From assembly GCF_023091155.1 (NCBI RefSeq), contig NZ_JAHWXK010000003.1:175439-239438 (forward strand): 64,000 nt of DNA, read 5' to 3'. Shown in pieces: positions 55,940 through 64,000 of this stretch. The DNA is from Microbacterium sufflavum (lineage in GTDB: Bacteria > Actinomycetota > Actinomycetes > Actinomycetales > Microbacteriaceae). Under the pieces are notes generated by a model. That model saw only the letters and a list, made by a program, of their open reading frames with translations. It had not been told where the DNA came from and did not search any database. The position numbers and the translations under genes are program-made. Positions within the stretch are counted from its first letter, which is position 1, and the number at the start of each line of letters is the position of its first letter.

Positions 55940-56212
55940 CTACTTGGAGTCGAAGTCGAACGCCTTGAGCAGTTCCAGGACGGCCTTGTCGCGCTCCTCG
56001 CCGCCCTCCTCGAACATGTGGGTCACGTGCGTGCGCAGGTGGTTCTCGAGCAGCAAGCGGTTGAGAGACTCGAGGGAGCGCTGGATCGCCCGGGACTGCG
56101 TGATGATGTCCATGCAGTACTCCTCGTTCTCGATCATCCGCGCGACGCCGCGCATCTGACCCTCGAGGATGCTCGTGCGATGCAGGGCGCGCTTCTTGAT
56201 GTCTTCGATCAC
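55940..56212 (-). CDS. CsoR/RcnR/FrmR-family metal- or aldehyde-sensing repressor (DUF156)
   Basis: 90 residues from a GTG start. IEDIKKRALHRTSILEGQMRGVARMIENEEYCMDIITQSRAIQRSLESLNRLLLENHLRTHVTHMFEEG. Cys33, His58 and His62 stand at the positions of the CsoR metal ligands, so the pattern is C-H-H as in RcnR/FrmR rather than the C-H-C of copper sensors. TACCCT lies 6 nt upstream of the GTG, supporting this start. It is divergent from a DUF445 gene, but no metal transporter is adjacent. Confidence 0.9.
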   Translation of the reverse strand: MIEDIKKRALHRTSILEGQMRGVARMIENEEYCMDIITQSRAIQRSLESLNRLLLENHLRTHVTHMFEEGGEERDKAVLELLKAFDFDSK

Positions 56213-56218
56213 GTATCG

Positions 56219-56224
56219 AGGGTA
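56219..56224 (-). promoter_or_regulatory. -10 box of leaderless promoter for CsoR-family gene
   Basis: TACCCT on the minus strand, then CGATAC, then the GTG start at 56212. Confidence 0.6.
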
Positions 56225-56248
56225 CTCGCCCCGTGAAAGGATGACGTC

Positions 56249-57526
56249 ATGCCGCGAACACCCACGACGCTGCTCTCCCTCGCCGATCAGGAACGGCGGC
56301 GAGCGCTGCGGCGGATGAAGGCCGTCGCCCTCGGCGCCCTGCTGTTCATGGCCCTCGCGTTCGTGATCGCCTTCGCGTTCCAGGAACGCGTCGGCTGGCT
56401 CTCCTACGTGCGCGCGGCGGCCGAGGGTGGCATGGTCGGTGCTCTCGCGGACTGGTTCGCGGTCACGGCGCTGTTCCGTCGCCCCCTGGGGCTGCCCATC
56501 CCGCACACGGCGATCATCCCGAACCGCAAGGACGAGATCGGCCGTACGCTCGGCGAGTTCGTGGAGACGAACTTCCTGGCCGCCGACGTGGTGCGCACGA
56601 AGCTGTCGACCACCGCGATCGCGCGCCGCGCCGGCGAGTGGCTGCGGGAGGAGCCCCATGCGGAACGCGTCGCCGCGGAGGGCGCGACGATCGCGACGGC
56701 GGTGCTCAACGCCCTGAGCGACGACGACGTCCGTGACCTGCTCACGGATCTCGCCCGTGAGCACCTCGTGGCGCCGGAGTGGGGTCCGCCCGCCGGTGCC
56801 TGGCTGGAGAAGATCGTCGAGTCCGAGGCGCACCACGGCGCCGTCGACCTGGCGGCCGACAGCATCGAGCGCTGGCTGGAGGCCAACGCCACCTCGTTCA
56901 CCGGGCTCGTGTCGCGACGCCTCCCCGGCTGGGTTCCGAAGCTCGCGCATCGGTTCGTCGACGACACGGTGTACAACGAGGCCCTCAAGTTCGTGCGCGC
57001 CGTGCAGGCCGATCCGCACCACCCGGCACGCCTGGCCGTCGACGGCTATCTGGCCCGGCTGGCCGACGCCCTGCAGAACGACCCGGCGACCCGCGCGAAG
57101 CTCGAGAGCGCGAAGGCGTCGCTGTTCGACAGCCCCCGGGTGGGAGCGCTGGCCGCCGAGGCCTGGAACACCGCGAAGAACGGACTGCTCACCTCGCTCG
57201 CCGATCCGGAGAGCGGACTGCGGAGCCGGGCGGTGCAGGCGCTGCAGGAGGTGGGCGAGCGCCTCACCACGGACGCCGCCCTGCAGCGTCGCGTCGACAC
57301 CTGGGTGTCCGACGCCGCGGTCTTCCTGGTCGAGCGCTACCGTCATGACATCGCCTCGATCATCACCGACACCGTGGAGCGCTGGGACCCCGCCGAGACC
57401 ACCGAGAAGATCGAGCTGATGGTGGGCAGGGACCTGCAGTACATCCGCCTGAACGGCACCGTGGTGGGCGCGCTCGCGGGCCTGGCGATCTTCACGCTCG
57501 CGCACGCCCTGATCCCGGGAGTCTGA
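56249..57526 (+). CDS. DUF445-family membrane-anchored protein
   Basis: 425 residues. An N-terminal membrane helix (AVALGALLFMALAFVIAFAF), then the DUF445 core with RAAAEGGMVGALADWFAVTALFRRPLGLPIPHTAIIPNRKDEIGRTLGEFVETNFL, the family signature, helical repeats, and a C-terminal hydrophobic end VGALAGLAIFTLAHALIPGV. Function unknown (the family is often described as YheB-like). It ends one base before the next gene's ATG and so is co-transcribed with the HutG-like gene. Confidence 0.88.
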   Translation: MPRTPTTLLSLADQERRRALRRMKAVALGALLFMALAFVIAFAFQERVGWLSYVRAAAEGGMVGALADWFAVTALFRRPLGLPIPHTAIIPNRKDEIGRTLGEFVETNFLAADVVRTKLSTTAIARRAGEWLREEPHAERVAAEGATIATAVLNALSDDDVRDLLTDLAREHLVAPEWGPPAGAWLEKIVESEAHHGAVDLAADSIERWLEANATSFTGLVSRRLPGWVPKLAHRFVDDTVYNEALKFVRAVQADPHHPARLAVDGYLARLADALQNDPATRAKLESAKASLFDSPRVGALAAEAWNTAKNGLLTSLADPESGLRSRAVQALQEVGERLTTDAALQRRVDTWVSDAAVFLVERYRHDIASIITDTVERWDPAETTEKIELMVGRDLQYIRLNGTVVGALAGLAIFTLAHALIPGV

Positions 57527-57527
57527 C

Positions 57528-58445
57528 ATGGCACTGTCCCACGACCCGCTCTGGCCCCGTGCCGGATCCTGGCCCGCGTTCGATGCCGCGGCCGACGCCG
57601 TGCTGCTGGGCGTGCCGACCTGGCGCACCTCGCTGTCGCCCACCGGAGCGCACGCCACGCCCGCCGCGATCCGCGAGGCCCTTCCCCGCTACGGCACCGC
57701 GCTGATGGGTCCGCCGCCCCGCGACCTGAACGAGCTACTGCGCATCACCGACGCCGGTGACATCGCCGAACCGGACGGGCCCGAGGGCGAGTCGGAGGTG
57801 ATCGACCGCGTGCGAGAGCTCTCGGAGGCGGCGGAGCTCGTGGTCGCCCTCGGCGGAGACAACTCCCTCACGTACCCGGTCGCTCTCGGTGCGCGGGCCA
57901 CGGGGCTCATCACGTTCGACGCGCACTTCGACCTCCGCGACGGCGTGTCCAACGGCAGCCCGGTGCGGCGCCTGGTCGAGGACACCCCGGTGGCGTCGCT
58001 CCTGCCGACGACGCGGCTCGACCCCACCAGGGTCGTGCAGATCGGGATCGCGGACTTCGCGAACTCGGTCGCCTACGCCCGGCGCGCCTCGGAGTGGGGC
58101 ATCCGGGTGATCACGCTCGACGAACTGCGGCGGCGGGGTGCCGCCGACGTGGTGACCGAGGCGCTGGAGGTCGCGGGGGCGGGCGCCGACCCGCGCGTGC
58201 ACCTCGACATCGACGTGGACGTGTGCGACCGCGCCGTCGCTCCCGGCTGTCCGGCGAGCGTCCCCGGTGGGCTGCAGGCGTGGGAGCTCCGCGCCCTCAC
58301 GCGTGCCGTGGGGTCGGATCCCCGCGTCGTGAGCGCCGACGTCGCCGAGGTCGACGCGACCGCCGATGCCGCCGACGCGCGGACGGTGCGACTCGCTGCC
58401 CTGTGCGTGCTGGAGCTGCTGACCGGGCTCGCGCTCCGGCGATGA
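57528..58445 (+). CDS. hutG: Arginase/agmatinase-superfamily enzyme, probable formimidoylglutamase
   Basis: 305 residues. Ureohydrolase fold with binuclear metal motifs: GGDNSLTYP at 109-117 (His of the canonical GGDHS is Asn112), DAHFDLRD (Asp131, His133, Asp135) and VHLDIDVDVCD. Location beside hutI, hutU and hutH supports formimidoylglutamase, which yields glutamate and formamide, the last step of histidine breakdown. Agmatinase or guanidinobutyrase are alternatives. Ends convergently to hutI; starts right after the DUF445 gene. Confidence 0.78.
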   Translation: MALSHDPLWPRAGSWPAFDAAADAVLLGVPTWRTSLSPTGAHATPAAIREALPRYGTALMGPPPRDLNELLRITDAGDIAEPDGPEGESEVIDRVRELSEAAELVVALGGDNSLTYPVALGARATGLITFDAHFDLRDGVSNGSPVRRLVEDTPVASLLPTTRLDPTRVVQIGIADFANSVAYARRASEWGIRVITLDELRRRGAADVVTEALEVAGAGADPRVHLDIDVDVCDRAVAPGCPASVPGGLQAWELRALTRAVGSDPRVVSADVAEVDATADAADARTVRLAALCVLELLTGLALRR

Positions 58446-58517
58446 GGATCGTGCCGGCGAGGCCGGCGAGGGTGTCCGCGGCGGACGCTGTCCGCTCCTG
58501 AGCCGGAGCGCGGGCGG

Positions 58518-59699
58518 TCAGCCGACCTCGACGCCGTCCTTCCACACCCGGTGCACGAGCGGAACGCCGGGGCGGTAGGCCAGGTGCACGCGGCTCGGCG
58601 CCTCCAGCAGCACCAGGTCCGCGCGTGCACCCGGTGCGAGCGTGCCGATGTCGTCTCTGCGCAGGGCGCGGGCGCCGCCGGCCGTGGCCGCCCACACCGC
58701 TTCCGCCGGGGTCATGCCCATATCGCGCACGGCCACGGCGATGCAGAACGGCATCGACGAGGTGAAGCTCGACCCCGGGTTGGTGTCGCACGCGAGCGCC
58801 ACGGTCACCCCCGCATCGAGCAGTCGTCGCGCGTCCGGGTACGGCTGACGCGTAGAGAACTCCACCCCGGGCAGCAGGGTGAGCACGGTGTCGGATCCGG
58901 CGAGCGCCGCCACGTCCGCATCGGTCAGGTAGGTGCCGTGGTCGATCGACGCGGCGCCGAGCTCGACCGCGAGCTGGACCCCCGCGCCGGGGCCGAGCTG
59001 GCTGGCGTGCACCCGCGCGCCCAGTCCCCGGGCGATGCCGGCTTCCAGCACGCGCCGCGACTGCGCGGTGGTGAAGGCGCCGGTCTCGCAGAACACGTCG
59101 ATCCACCGGGAGTGCGGCGCACAGGCGTCGAGCATGGGACCCACCACCAGGTCCACGTACTCGTCGGCGCGATCCGCGTACTCCGGTGGCACGACGTGCG
59201 CTCCGAGGAACGTGACCTCGGGCGTGATCTCGGCGGCGAGCCGCACGAGCCGTTCCTCGTCCTCGACGCTCAGCCCATACCCGCTCTTGATCTCGACGGT
59301 CGTGGTGCCCTGCGCGAGCATCTCGTCGCGGAACCGCCGCAGCCGCAGCCGCAGCTCGGCGTCCGTCGCGGCCCTGGTCGCGGCCACGGTGGAGCGGATG
59401 CCTCCGGCGGTGTACGGGCGCCCCGCCATGCGGGCCTCGAACTCGGCGGCGCGGTCGCCCGCGAACACGAGGTGGCTGTGGCTGTCGACGAACCCGGGGA
59501 TCACGGCACGTCCGGCAGCGTCCACGACCTCGAGGTCTGCCAGCCCGGCGGTGCGCGCCGCGGCATCGCCAGCGGGGCCCGTCCAGACGACACGCCCCTC
59601 GTCGAGGAGCACGGCTGCGTCGACGGCGGTACCGCAGGGATCGCGGTCGCTCACGACGTTCGTGGTGAGTTCGCCGATGCGGGTGATGAGCGTGGGCAT
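58518..59699 (-). CDS. hutI: Imidazolonepropionase
   Basis: 393 residues, amidohydrolase fold. Metal His pair in [29 protein letters not shown] (His74, His76). Downstream [17 protein letters not shown] and [18 protein letters not shown] supply further ligands and substrate contacts; the last is a hallmark of HutI. Converts 4-imidazolone-5-propionate to N-formimidoyl-glutamate. AGGAG precedes the ATG; 23 bp after the hutU stop. Confidence 0.96.
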   Translation of the reverse strand: MPTLITRIGELTTNVVSDRDPCGTAVDAAVLLDEGRVVWTGPAGDAAARTAGLADLEVVDAAGRAVIPGFVDSHSHLVFAGDRAAEFEARMAGRPYTAGGIRSTVAATRAATDAELRLRLRRFRDEMLAQGTTTVEIKSGYGLSVEDEERLVRLAAEITPEVTFLGAHVVPPEYADRADEYVDLVVGPMLDACAPHSRWIDVFCETGAFTTAQSRRVLEAGIARGLGARVHASQLGPGAGVQLAVELGAASIDHGTYLTDADVAALAGSDTVLTLLPGVEFSTRQPYPDARRLLDAGVTVALACDTNPGSSFTSSMPFCIAVAVRDMGMTPAEAVWAATAGGARALRRDDIGTLAPGARADLVLLEAPSRVHLAYRPGVPLVHRVWKDGVEVG

Positions 59700-59722
59700 G
59701 CGGTCTCCTGGGTCCGGGCGGG

Positions 59723-61387
59723 TCAGAGCATCGGGATCGTCAGGCCGCGCTCGCGCGCCACCTCGCGGGCGTGATCGTACCCGGCGTCCACGTGCCGCAT
59801 CACACCCGTCCCCGGGTCGTTCGTCAGCACTCGCGCGAGCTTCTCGGCCGCGAGGTCCGTGCCGTCCGCGACGGTCACCTGGCCCGCGTGGATCGAGCGC
59901 CCGATGCCGACGCCGCCGCCGTGGTGGAGCGACACCCAGGAGGCGCCCGAGGCCGTGTTGAGCAGCGCGTTGAGCAGCGGCCAGTCGGCGATCGCGTCTG
60001 AGCCGTCCTTCATCGCCTCGGTCTCGCGGTACGGCGACGCCACCGACCCGGCGTCGAGGTGATCACGACCGATCACGATCGGCGCGGAGAGCTCCCCCGA
60101 GGCCACCATCTCGTTGAACTTCAGCCCGGCGAGGTGCCGTTCCTGGTAGCCGAGCCAGCAGATGCGTGCCGGGAGGCCCTCGAACTGCACGGAGGACCCG
60201 GCCTTGTCCAGCCAGCGACGGAGGGCGGTGTCCTGCGGGAACAGCTCGGCGATCGCGCGGTCGGTCTTCGCGATGTCGGCGGGGTCGCCGGAGAGCGCAA
60301 CCCAGCGGAAGGGCCCTCGACCCTCCTCGAACTGGGGACGGATGTAGGCGGGTACGAAGCCGGGGAACACGAACGCGCGGTCGAAACCGCCGAGCTCGGC
60401 TTCCGCGCGGAGGGAGTTGCCGTAGTCGAACACGGCCGCCCCGTCGTCGAGGAACCCGACCATCGCCTCGACGTGCGCCGCCATCGACGCCCGCGACCGT
60501 CGGGTGAACTCCTCCGGGTCCCGCGCGGCTTCTGCTCGCCAGTCCGCCACGGATACGCCGACGGGCAGGTAGGCGAGCGGGTCATGCGCGCTGGTCTGAT
60601 CCGTCACGATGTCGATGGGCACTCCGCGGCGCCGCAGCTCGGGGAAGATCTCGGCGGCGTTGCCGACCACGCCCACGGAGCGCGCCTGTCCTGCGTCCTT
60701 CGCGGCGACCGCTCGGGCGACGGCGGCGTCGAGGTCGTGCGTGTACTCGTCGAGGTAGCCGTGTTCGACGCGACGCGCGAGCCGGGTCTCGTCCACGTCG
60801 ACGATCAGCACGGCCCCCTCGTTCAGCGTCACGGCGAGGGGCTGCGCGCCCCCCATGCCCCCGGCGCCGGCGGTCAGCGTGAGAGTGCCGCGCAACGAAT
60901 CGCGTCCGAGCGAGCGGGCGACGGCCGCGAACGTCTCATACGTCCCCTGCAGGATCCCCTGCGTGCCGATGTAGATCCACGACCCCGCGGTCATCTGCCC
61001 GTACATGGTGAGCCCGAGCTCCTCCAGCCGACGGAACTCGGGCCACGTGGCCCAGTCGCCCACGAGGTTCGAGTTCGCGATGAGCACGCGGGGCGCCCAC
61101 TCGTGCGTGCGGAACACGCCGACCGGCTTGCCCGACTGCACGAGCAGGGTCTCGTCGGGCTCGATCTCGTCGAGCGTGCGGACGATCGCCTCGTATGCGG
61201 CCCAGCTGCGCGCCGCGCGGCCCGTCCCGCCGTAGACCACGAGCTCTTCGGGGTGCTCGGCGACCTCGGGGTCGAGGTTGTTCATGAGCATGCGCTTGGC
61301 GGCTTCCGCGCCCCAGCTCTTGGCGGTGCGGGTGTTCCCTCGCGGTGCGCGGACGGTGCGGCTCTTTGGTTCGACGGTGTCACTCAT
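59723..61387 (-). CDS. hutU: Urocanate hydratase
   Basis: 554 residues, the family length. Visible: [58 protein letters not shown] (NAD+-binding glycine stretch), and [54 protein letters not shown]. It converts urocanate to imidazolonepropionate using tightly bound NAD+. Start overlaps the hutH stop by 8 nt (ATGAGTGA). Confidence 0.97.
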   Translation of the reverse strand: MSDTVEPKSRTVRAPRGNTRTAKSWGAEAAKRMLMNNLDPEVAEHPEELVVYGGTGRAARSWAAYEAIVRTLDEIEPDETLLVQSGKPVGVFRTHEWAPRVLIANSNLVGDWATWPEFRRLEELGLTMYGQMTAGSWIYIGTQGILQGTYETFAAVARSLGRDSLRGTLTLTAGAGGMGGAQPLAVTLNEGAVLIVDVDETRLARRVEHGYLDEYTHDLDAAVARAVAAKDAGQARSVGVVGNAAEIFPELRRRGVPIDIVTDQTSAHDPLAYLPVGVSVADWRAEAARDPEEFTRRSRASMAAHVEAMVGFLDDGAAVFDYGNSLRAEAELGGFDRAFVFPGFVPAYIRPQFEEGRGPFRWVALSGDPADIAKTDRAIAELFPQDTALRRWLDKAGSSVQFEGLPARICWLGYQERHLAGLKFNEMVASGELSAPIVIGRDHLDAGSVASPYRETEAMKDGSDAIADWPLLNALLNTASGASWVSLHHGGGVGIGRSIHAGQVTVADGTDLAAEKLARVLTNDPGTGVMRHVDAGYDHAREVARERGLTIPML

Positions 61388-62921
61388 GCATGTGCTCCTT
61401 TGCGATGCGGGCGACCTGGCCCGACTGGACGAGTGCGGTCACGGCTTCCATGTCCGGCGAGAGGTAGTGGTCGGGGCCCGGACCGGCGGCGACGGTCCGC
61501 ACGAGGTCGCGGATGGCGCCGGTCGCGGCTCCGGCCTCGAGGGGCGCGCGCAGATCGAGGGCTCGCGCAGCCGTGAGGATCTCGATCGCGAGCACGCGCG
61601 ACAGTCCATCGATCGCACGGCGCAGCTTGCGGGCGGCCGCCCAGCCCATCGAGACATGGTCCTCCTGCATCGCCGACGACGGGATCGAGTCGACCGAGGC
61701 GGGCACGGCCAGGCGCTTGAGCTCGGAGACGATGCCCGCCGCGGCGTACTGGGCGATCATGAGGCCCGAGTCCACGCCCACCTCCGCGGCCAGGAAGGGC
61801 GGCAGTCCGTGGCTGCGCGCGGGGTCGAGCGCGCGGTCGGTGCGGCGCTCCGACACCGAGGCGACGTCGGCGACCGAGATGGCCAGGAAGTCCAGCACGG
61901 CGGCGACGGGTGCGCCGTGGAAGTTGCCATTGGACTCGATGCGGCCGTCGAGGGTGATGACCGGGTTGTCGATCACGCTGGAGAGCTCACGCAGCGCGAT
62001 CGTCTCGGCGTGCGCGACCGTGTCCCGGGCGGCCCCGTGCACCTGCGGAGAGCACCGGAGGGAGTAGGCGTCCTGCACACGTCCATCCTCCGGCCCCTTG
62101 TGGCTGGCCACCATGGGCGAGTCGGCGAGCAGCGCGCGAAGGTGTGCCGCCGAGATCGACTGTCCCGCCTGCGGGCGCAGCGCCATCAGGTCCGCAGCGA
62201 AGACGGCGTCGGTACCGAGCTGCGATTCGATCGACATCGCCGCGGCCACGTCCGCCGTGAGAAGAAGTGTGTCGAGGTCGTGCAGGGCCAGCGCCAGCAT
62301 GCCGAGCATGCCGTCCGTGCCGTTGATCAGCGCGAGGCCTTCCTTCTCGACCAGTGTCAGCGGAGCGATCGCCGCGGCAGCCAGGGCGTCGGCGGCGGGG
62401 AGGAGAGTCCCCTGCGCGTCGCGCACGTCCCCCTCCCCCATGGTCGCGAGCGCGATGTGGGCGAGGGGCGCCAGATCGCCGGAGCAGCCGAGGGAGCCGT
62501 ACTCGCGCACGACCGGTGTGATGCCGGCGTTGAGGAGCGCCGCGTACGTCTCCACCACCGCGGGCCGCACCCCGGTGCGACCGGAGGCGAGGGTCTGCAG
62601 GCGCAGCAGCTGCAGTCCGCGGACCACCTCGCGCTCGACCTCCGGACCGGTACCGGCGGCGTGCGAGCGGATCAGACTCGCCTGCAGCTGCAGACGACGC
62701 TCGGGCGCGATGAACGTCGTGGCCAGCGCGCCGAAGCCGGTCGACACTCCGTAGTGCGGGTGCGGATCCGACGCGAGCCCGTCGATCACACGACGGGTCT
62801 CGGCCACCCGCTCCAGGGCCTCGGCGGGAACGACGACGGGTGCTCCGTGACGAGCCACGCGGACGACATCCGCGAGAGACACGGGACCGCGACCGACGAC
62901 GACGGGGGTGGAAGAGCTCAT
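61380..62921 (-). CDS. hutH: Histidine ammonia-lyase
   Basis: 513 residues. It forms trans-urocanate and ammonia from histidine. The MIO-forming loop is [14 protein letters not shown], so the tripeptide is Cys146-Ser147-Gly148 where most family members have Ala-Ser-Gly; the Cys form is also seen in other actinobacteria. Tyr57 in HYGVSTGFG is the catalytic tyrosine. Head of the hutHUI operon, divergent from the IclR gene. Confidence 0.97.
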   Translation of the reverse strand: MSSSTPVVVGRGPVSLADVVRVARHGAPVVVPAEALERVAETRRVIDGLASDPHPHYGVSTGFGALATTFIAPERRLQLQASLIRSHAAGTGPEVEREVVRGLQLLRLQTLASGRTGVRPAVVETYAALLNAGITPVVREYGSLGCSGDLAPLAHIALATMGEGDVRDAQGTLLPAADALAAAAIAPLTLVEKEGLALINGTDGMLGMLALALHDLDTLLLTADVAAAMSIESQLGTDAVFAADLMALRPQAGQSISAAHLRALLADSPMVASHKGPEDGRVQDAYSLRCSPQVHGAARDTVAHAETIALRELSSVIDNPVITLDGRIESNGNFHGAPVAAVLDFLAISVADVASVSERRTDRALDPARSHGLPPFLAAEVGVDSGLMIAQYAAAGIVSELKRLAVPASVDSIPSSAMQEDHVSMGWAAARKLRRAIDGLSRVLAIEILTAARALDLRAPLEAGAATGAIRDLVRTVAAGPGPDHYLSPDMEAVTALVQSGQVARIAKEHMHE

Positions 62922-62974
62922 GGATCCGATTCCACACCCGACGGCCCCGTCGCGCGGTGTCTTCGTGAGATCCT

Positions 62975-63778
62975 GTGTCTGTGATCCCAGACAGCAGCGA
63001 GCGCGCCGTGGCCGGTACGAGCGTGCCGGCCGCCGATCAGACGCTGCGGATCCTGAGCCACCTGGCCACCCGTCCGGCGCCGGTCGCGGCGTCGGCGATC
63101 GCGCGGGAGCTCGGGCTTCCGCGGTCCAGCGTCTATCACCTGCTGAACACGCTGGCCGCCCGCGGCTTCGTGATCCACCTTCGCGACGACCAGCGGTGGG
63201 CGCTCGGCACCGCCGCGTTCGAGCTCGCGGGCGGGTATGCCCGACAACAACCGCTCGCCCGTCTCGGCCGGCCGATCGTCGCGGCGCTCTCCGACCGCCT
63301 GGGAGAGAGTGCGCACCTCGCCGTGATGAGCGGCAGTGACGTGCTGTACATCGTGGAAGAACGTGCGGCCCGGCGCCCGACCCTGGTCACCGATGTCGGC
63401 GTGCGCCTCCCCGCTCATCTCACGGCGACGGGCCGTGCCATGCTCGCCGCGCTGCCCCGTGAACAGATCAGGGCGCTGTATCCCGGGCCCTCGGCGTTCC
63501 CGGACCGGACGGGTCGCGGTCCTCGTCGGCCGTCGGAGCTGCGCGAGCTGCTGCGGCAGGTGAGGGAGCGCGGGTACGCCACGGAGGACGGCGAGGTCGC
63601 GGACGGCCTGCGGTCCGTCGGTGCCGTCGTCGCGGATCGCACAGGATGGCCTGTCGCTGCGGTGGCGGTCACCTGGGCCGGCGACACCCGAGACGCACCG
63701 CAAGACGGCCGCGACGCAGCACTGGCCACGGAGGTCCGCGAGGCTGCAGCGCTTCTCGAGGCCCGCACGACGCGTTGA
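62975..63778 (+). CDS. IclR-family transcriptional regulator of hut genes
   Basis: About 267 residues. N-terminal winged helix LRILSHLATRPAPVAASAIARELGLPRSSVYHLLNTLAARGFV (about 27-70) and effector domain including HLAVMSGSDVLYIVEERAARRPTLVTDVGVRLPAHLTATGRAMLAAL. Divergent from hutHUI, so a local regulator with urocanate or histidine as likely effector. Start uncertain: GTG at 62975 or GTG at 62981; the latter has GATCCT 6 nt upstream and suits a leaderless transcript. Confidence 0.9.
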   Translation: MSVIPDSSERAVAGTSVPAADQTLRILSHLATRPAPVAASAIARELGLPRSSVYHLLNTLAARGFVIHLRDDQRWALGTAAFELAGGYARQQPLARLGRPIVAALSDRLGESAHLAVMSGSDVLYIVEERAARRPTLVTDVGVRLPAHLTATGRAMLAALPREQIRALYPGPSAFPDRTGRGPRRPSELRELLRQVRERGYATEDGEVADGLRSVGAVVADRTGWPVAAVAVTWAGDTRDAPQDGRDAALATEVREAAALLEARTTR

Positions 63779-63803
63779 GGCCGTGCCCTGCGCGCGCAGG
63801 TTC

Positions 63804-63849
63804 GGCGGCGCGGCCCGTTAACGCAAGGCGGCGCGGCCCGTCAACGCAA
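63804..63849. repeat. 23-bp tandem duplication beside the rRNA terminator
   Basis: GGCGGCGCGGCCCGTTAACG and its tail at 63804-63826, repeated at 63827-63849 with one change (T to C). It extends to the start of the terminator stem. No gene in 63779-63846. Confidence 0.7.
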
Positions 63850-63880
63850 GAAGGCCACCCAGCATTGGGTGGCCTTCTTG
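63847..63880 (-). terminator. Terminator of the rRNA operon
   Basis: CAAGAAGGCCACCCA (63847-63861) and TGGGTGGCCTTCTTG (63866-63880) form a perfect 15-bp stem with a GCAT loop. It lies just past the 5S rRNA 3' end on the minus strand and can also end the IclR transcript. Confidence 0.9.
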
Positions 63881-63891
63881 ACTAAAAGGAG

Positions 63892-64000
63892 TCCGGCGGT
63901 GTCCTACTCTCCCACAGGGTCCCCCCTGCAGTACCATCGGCGCTGTGAGGCTTAGCTTCCGGGTTCGGAATGTGACCGGGCGTTTCCCTCACGCTATGGC
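63892..64000 (-). rRNA. rrf: 5S ribosomal RNA, 5' end cut off
   Basis: On the minus strand the sequence runs GCCATAGCGTGAGGGAAACG, followed by CCCGGTCACATTCCGAACCC, GGAAGCTAAGCCTC, GATGGTACTGC, and GGGAGAGTAGGACACCGCC. This is the standard actinobacterial 5S rRNA order. The first few nucleotides and the rest of the operon lie beyond the right edge. 3' end position is approximate. Confidence 0.95.

Overview
The window is high-GC actinobacterial DNA (roughly 70 percent G+C) and most resembles a Microbacteriaceae chromosome, probably Microbacterium. The indications are a class Ib nrdHIEF operon, a DUF7882-type small protein typical of that family, many TANNNT boxes 6-7 nt before start codons (leaderless mRNAs), long ATGA-linked operons, and a 5S rRNA of actinobacterial type running off the right edge on the minus strand. 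It looks like ordinary chromosome dominated by catabolic gene clusters. I saw no transposase, integrase, CRISPR array or tRNA.

Layout. 1-8.3 kb: a thioredoxin-fold DUF255 protein (cut by the left edge), an aldo/keto reductase, a multi-pass acyltransferase-like membrane protein, the helicase HrpA, and a zinc-independent quinone oxidoreductase. 8.3-17.6 kb: a minus-strand operon combining a peptide/nickel-type ABC transporter with two luciferase-like monooxygenases and two AhpD/CMD-type proteins, substrate unknown. 17.7-19.6 kb: a Gfo/Idh/MocA oxidoreductase overlapping a NYN-LOTUS RNA-binding or nuclease protein. 19.8-31.7 kb: a sugar or cyclitol catabolic region with a ribose-type ABC transporter, two more Gfo/Idh/MocA dehydrogenases, three xylose-isomerase-like TIM barrels, a ROK regulator and a TetR regulator. 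31.7-41 kb: small accessory and stress genes, including a divergent XRE / XRE-ImmA module. 41-45 kb: nrdHIEF. 45.3-49.4 kb: MFS transporter, sugar kinase, hydrolase, acyl-CoA dehydrogenase. 49.5-55.9 kb: Lrp, two class III aminotransferases, PucR and methylmalonate-semialdehyde dehydrogenase, suggesting amino-acid, amine or beta-alanine catabolism. 55.9-63.8 kb: a CsoR-family regulator, a DUF445 protein, and the histidine-utilisation genes hutG-like, hutI, hutU, hutH with an IclR regulator. 63.8-64 kb: rRNA terminator and 5S rRNA.

The most unusual signal is a recurring repeat architecture. At four unrelated genes (hrpA, the quinone oxidoreductase, the NYN-LOTUS gene and an ABC permease) the last codons together with the stop codon have been tandemly duplicated, with periods of 17, 20, 24 and 59 bp. 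In the 59-bp case the unit also carries a Shine-Dalgarno sequence and a start codon. It therefore forms three consecutive 20-codon mini-ORFs, each joined to the next gene by an ATGA overlap, so the coupling of the operon is preserved through the array. Two further short tandem arrays sit near 1.0 kb and 63.8 kb.
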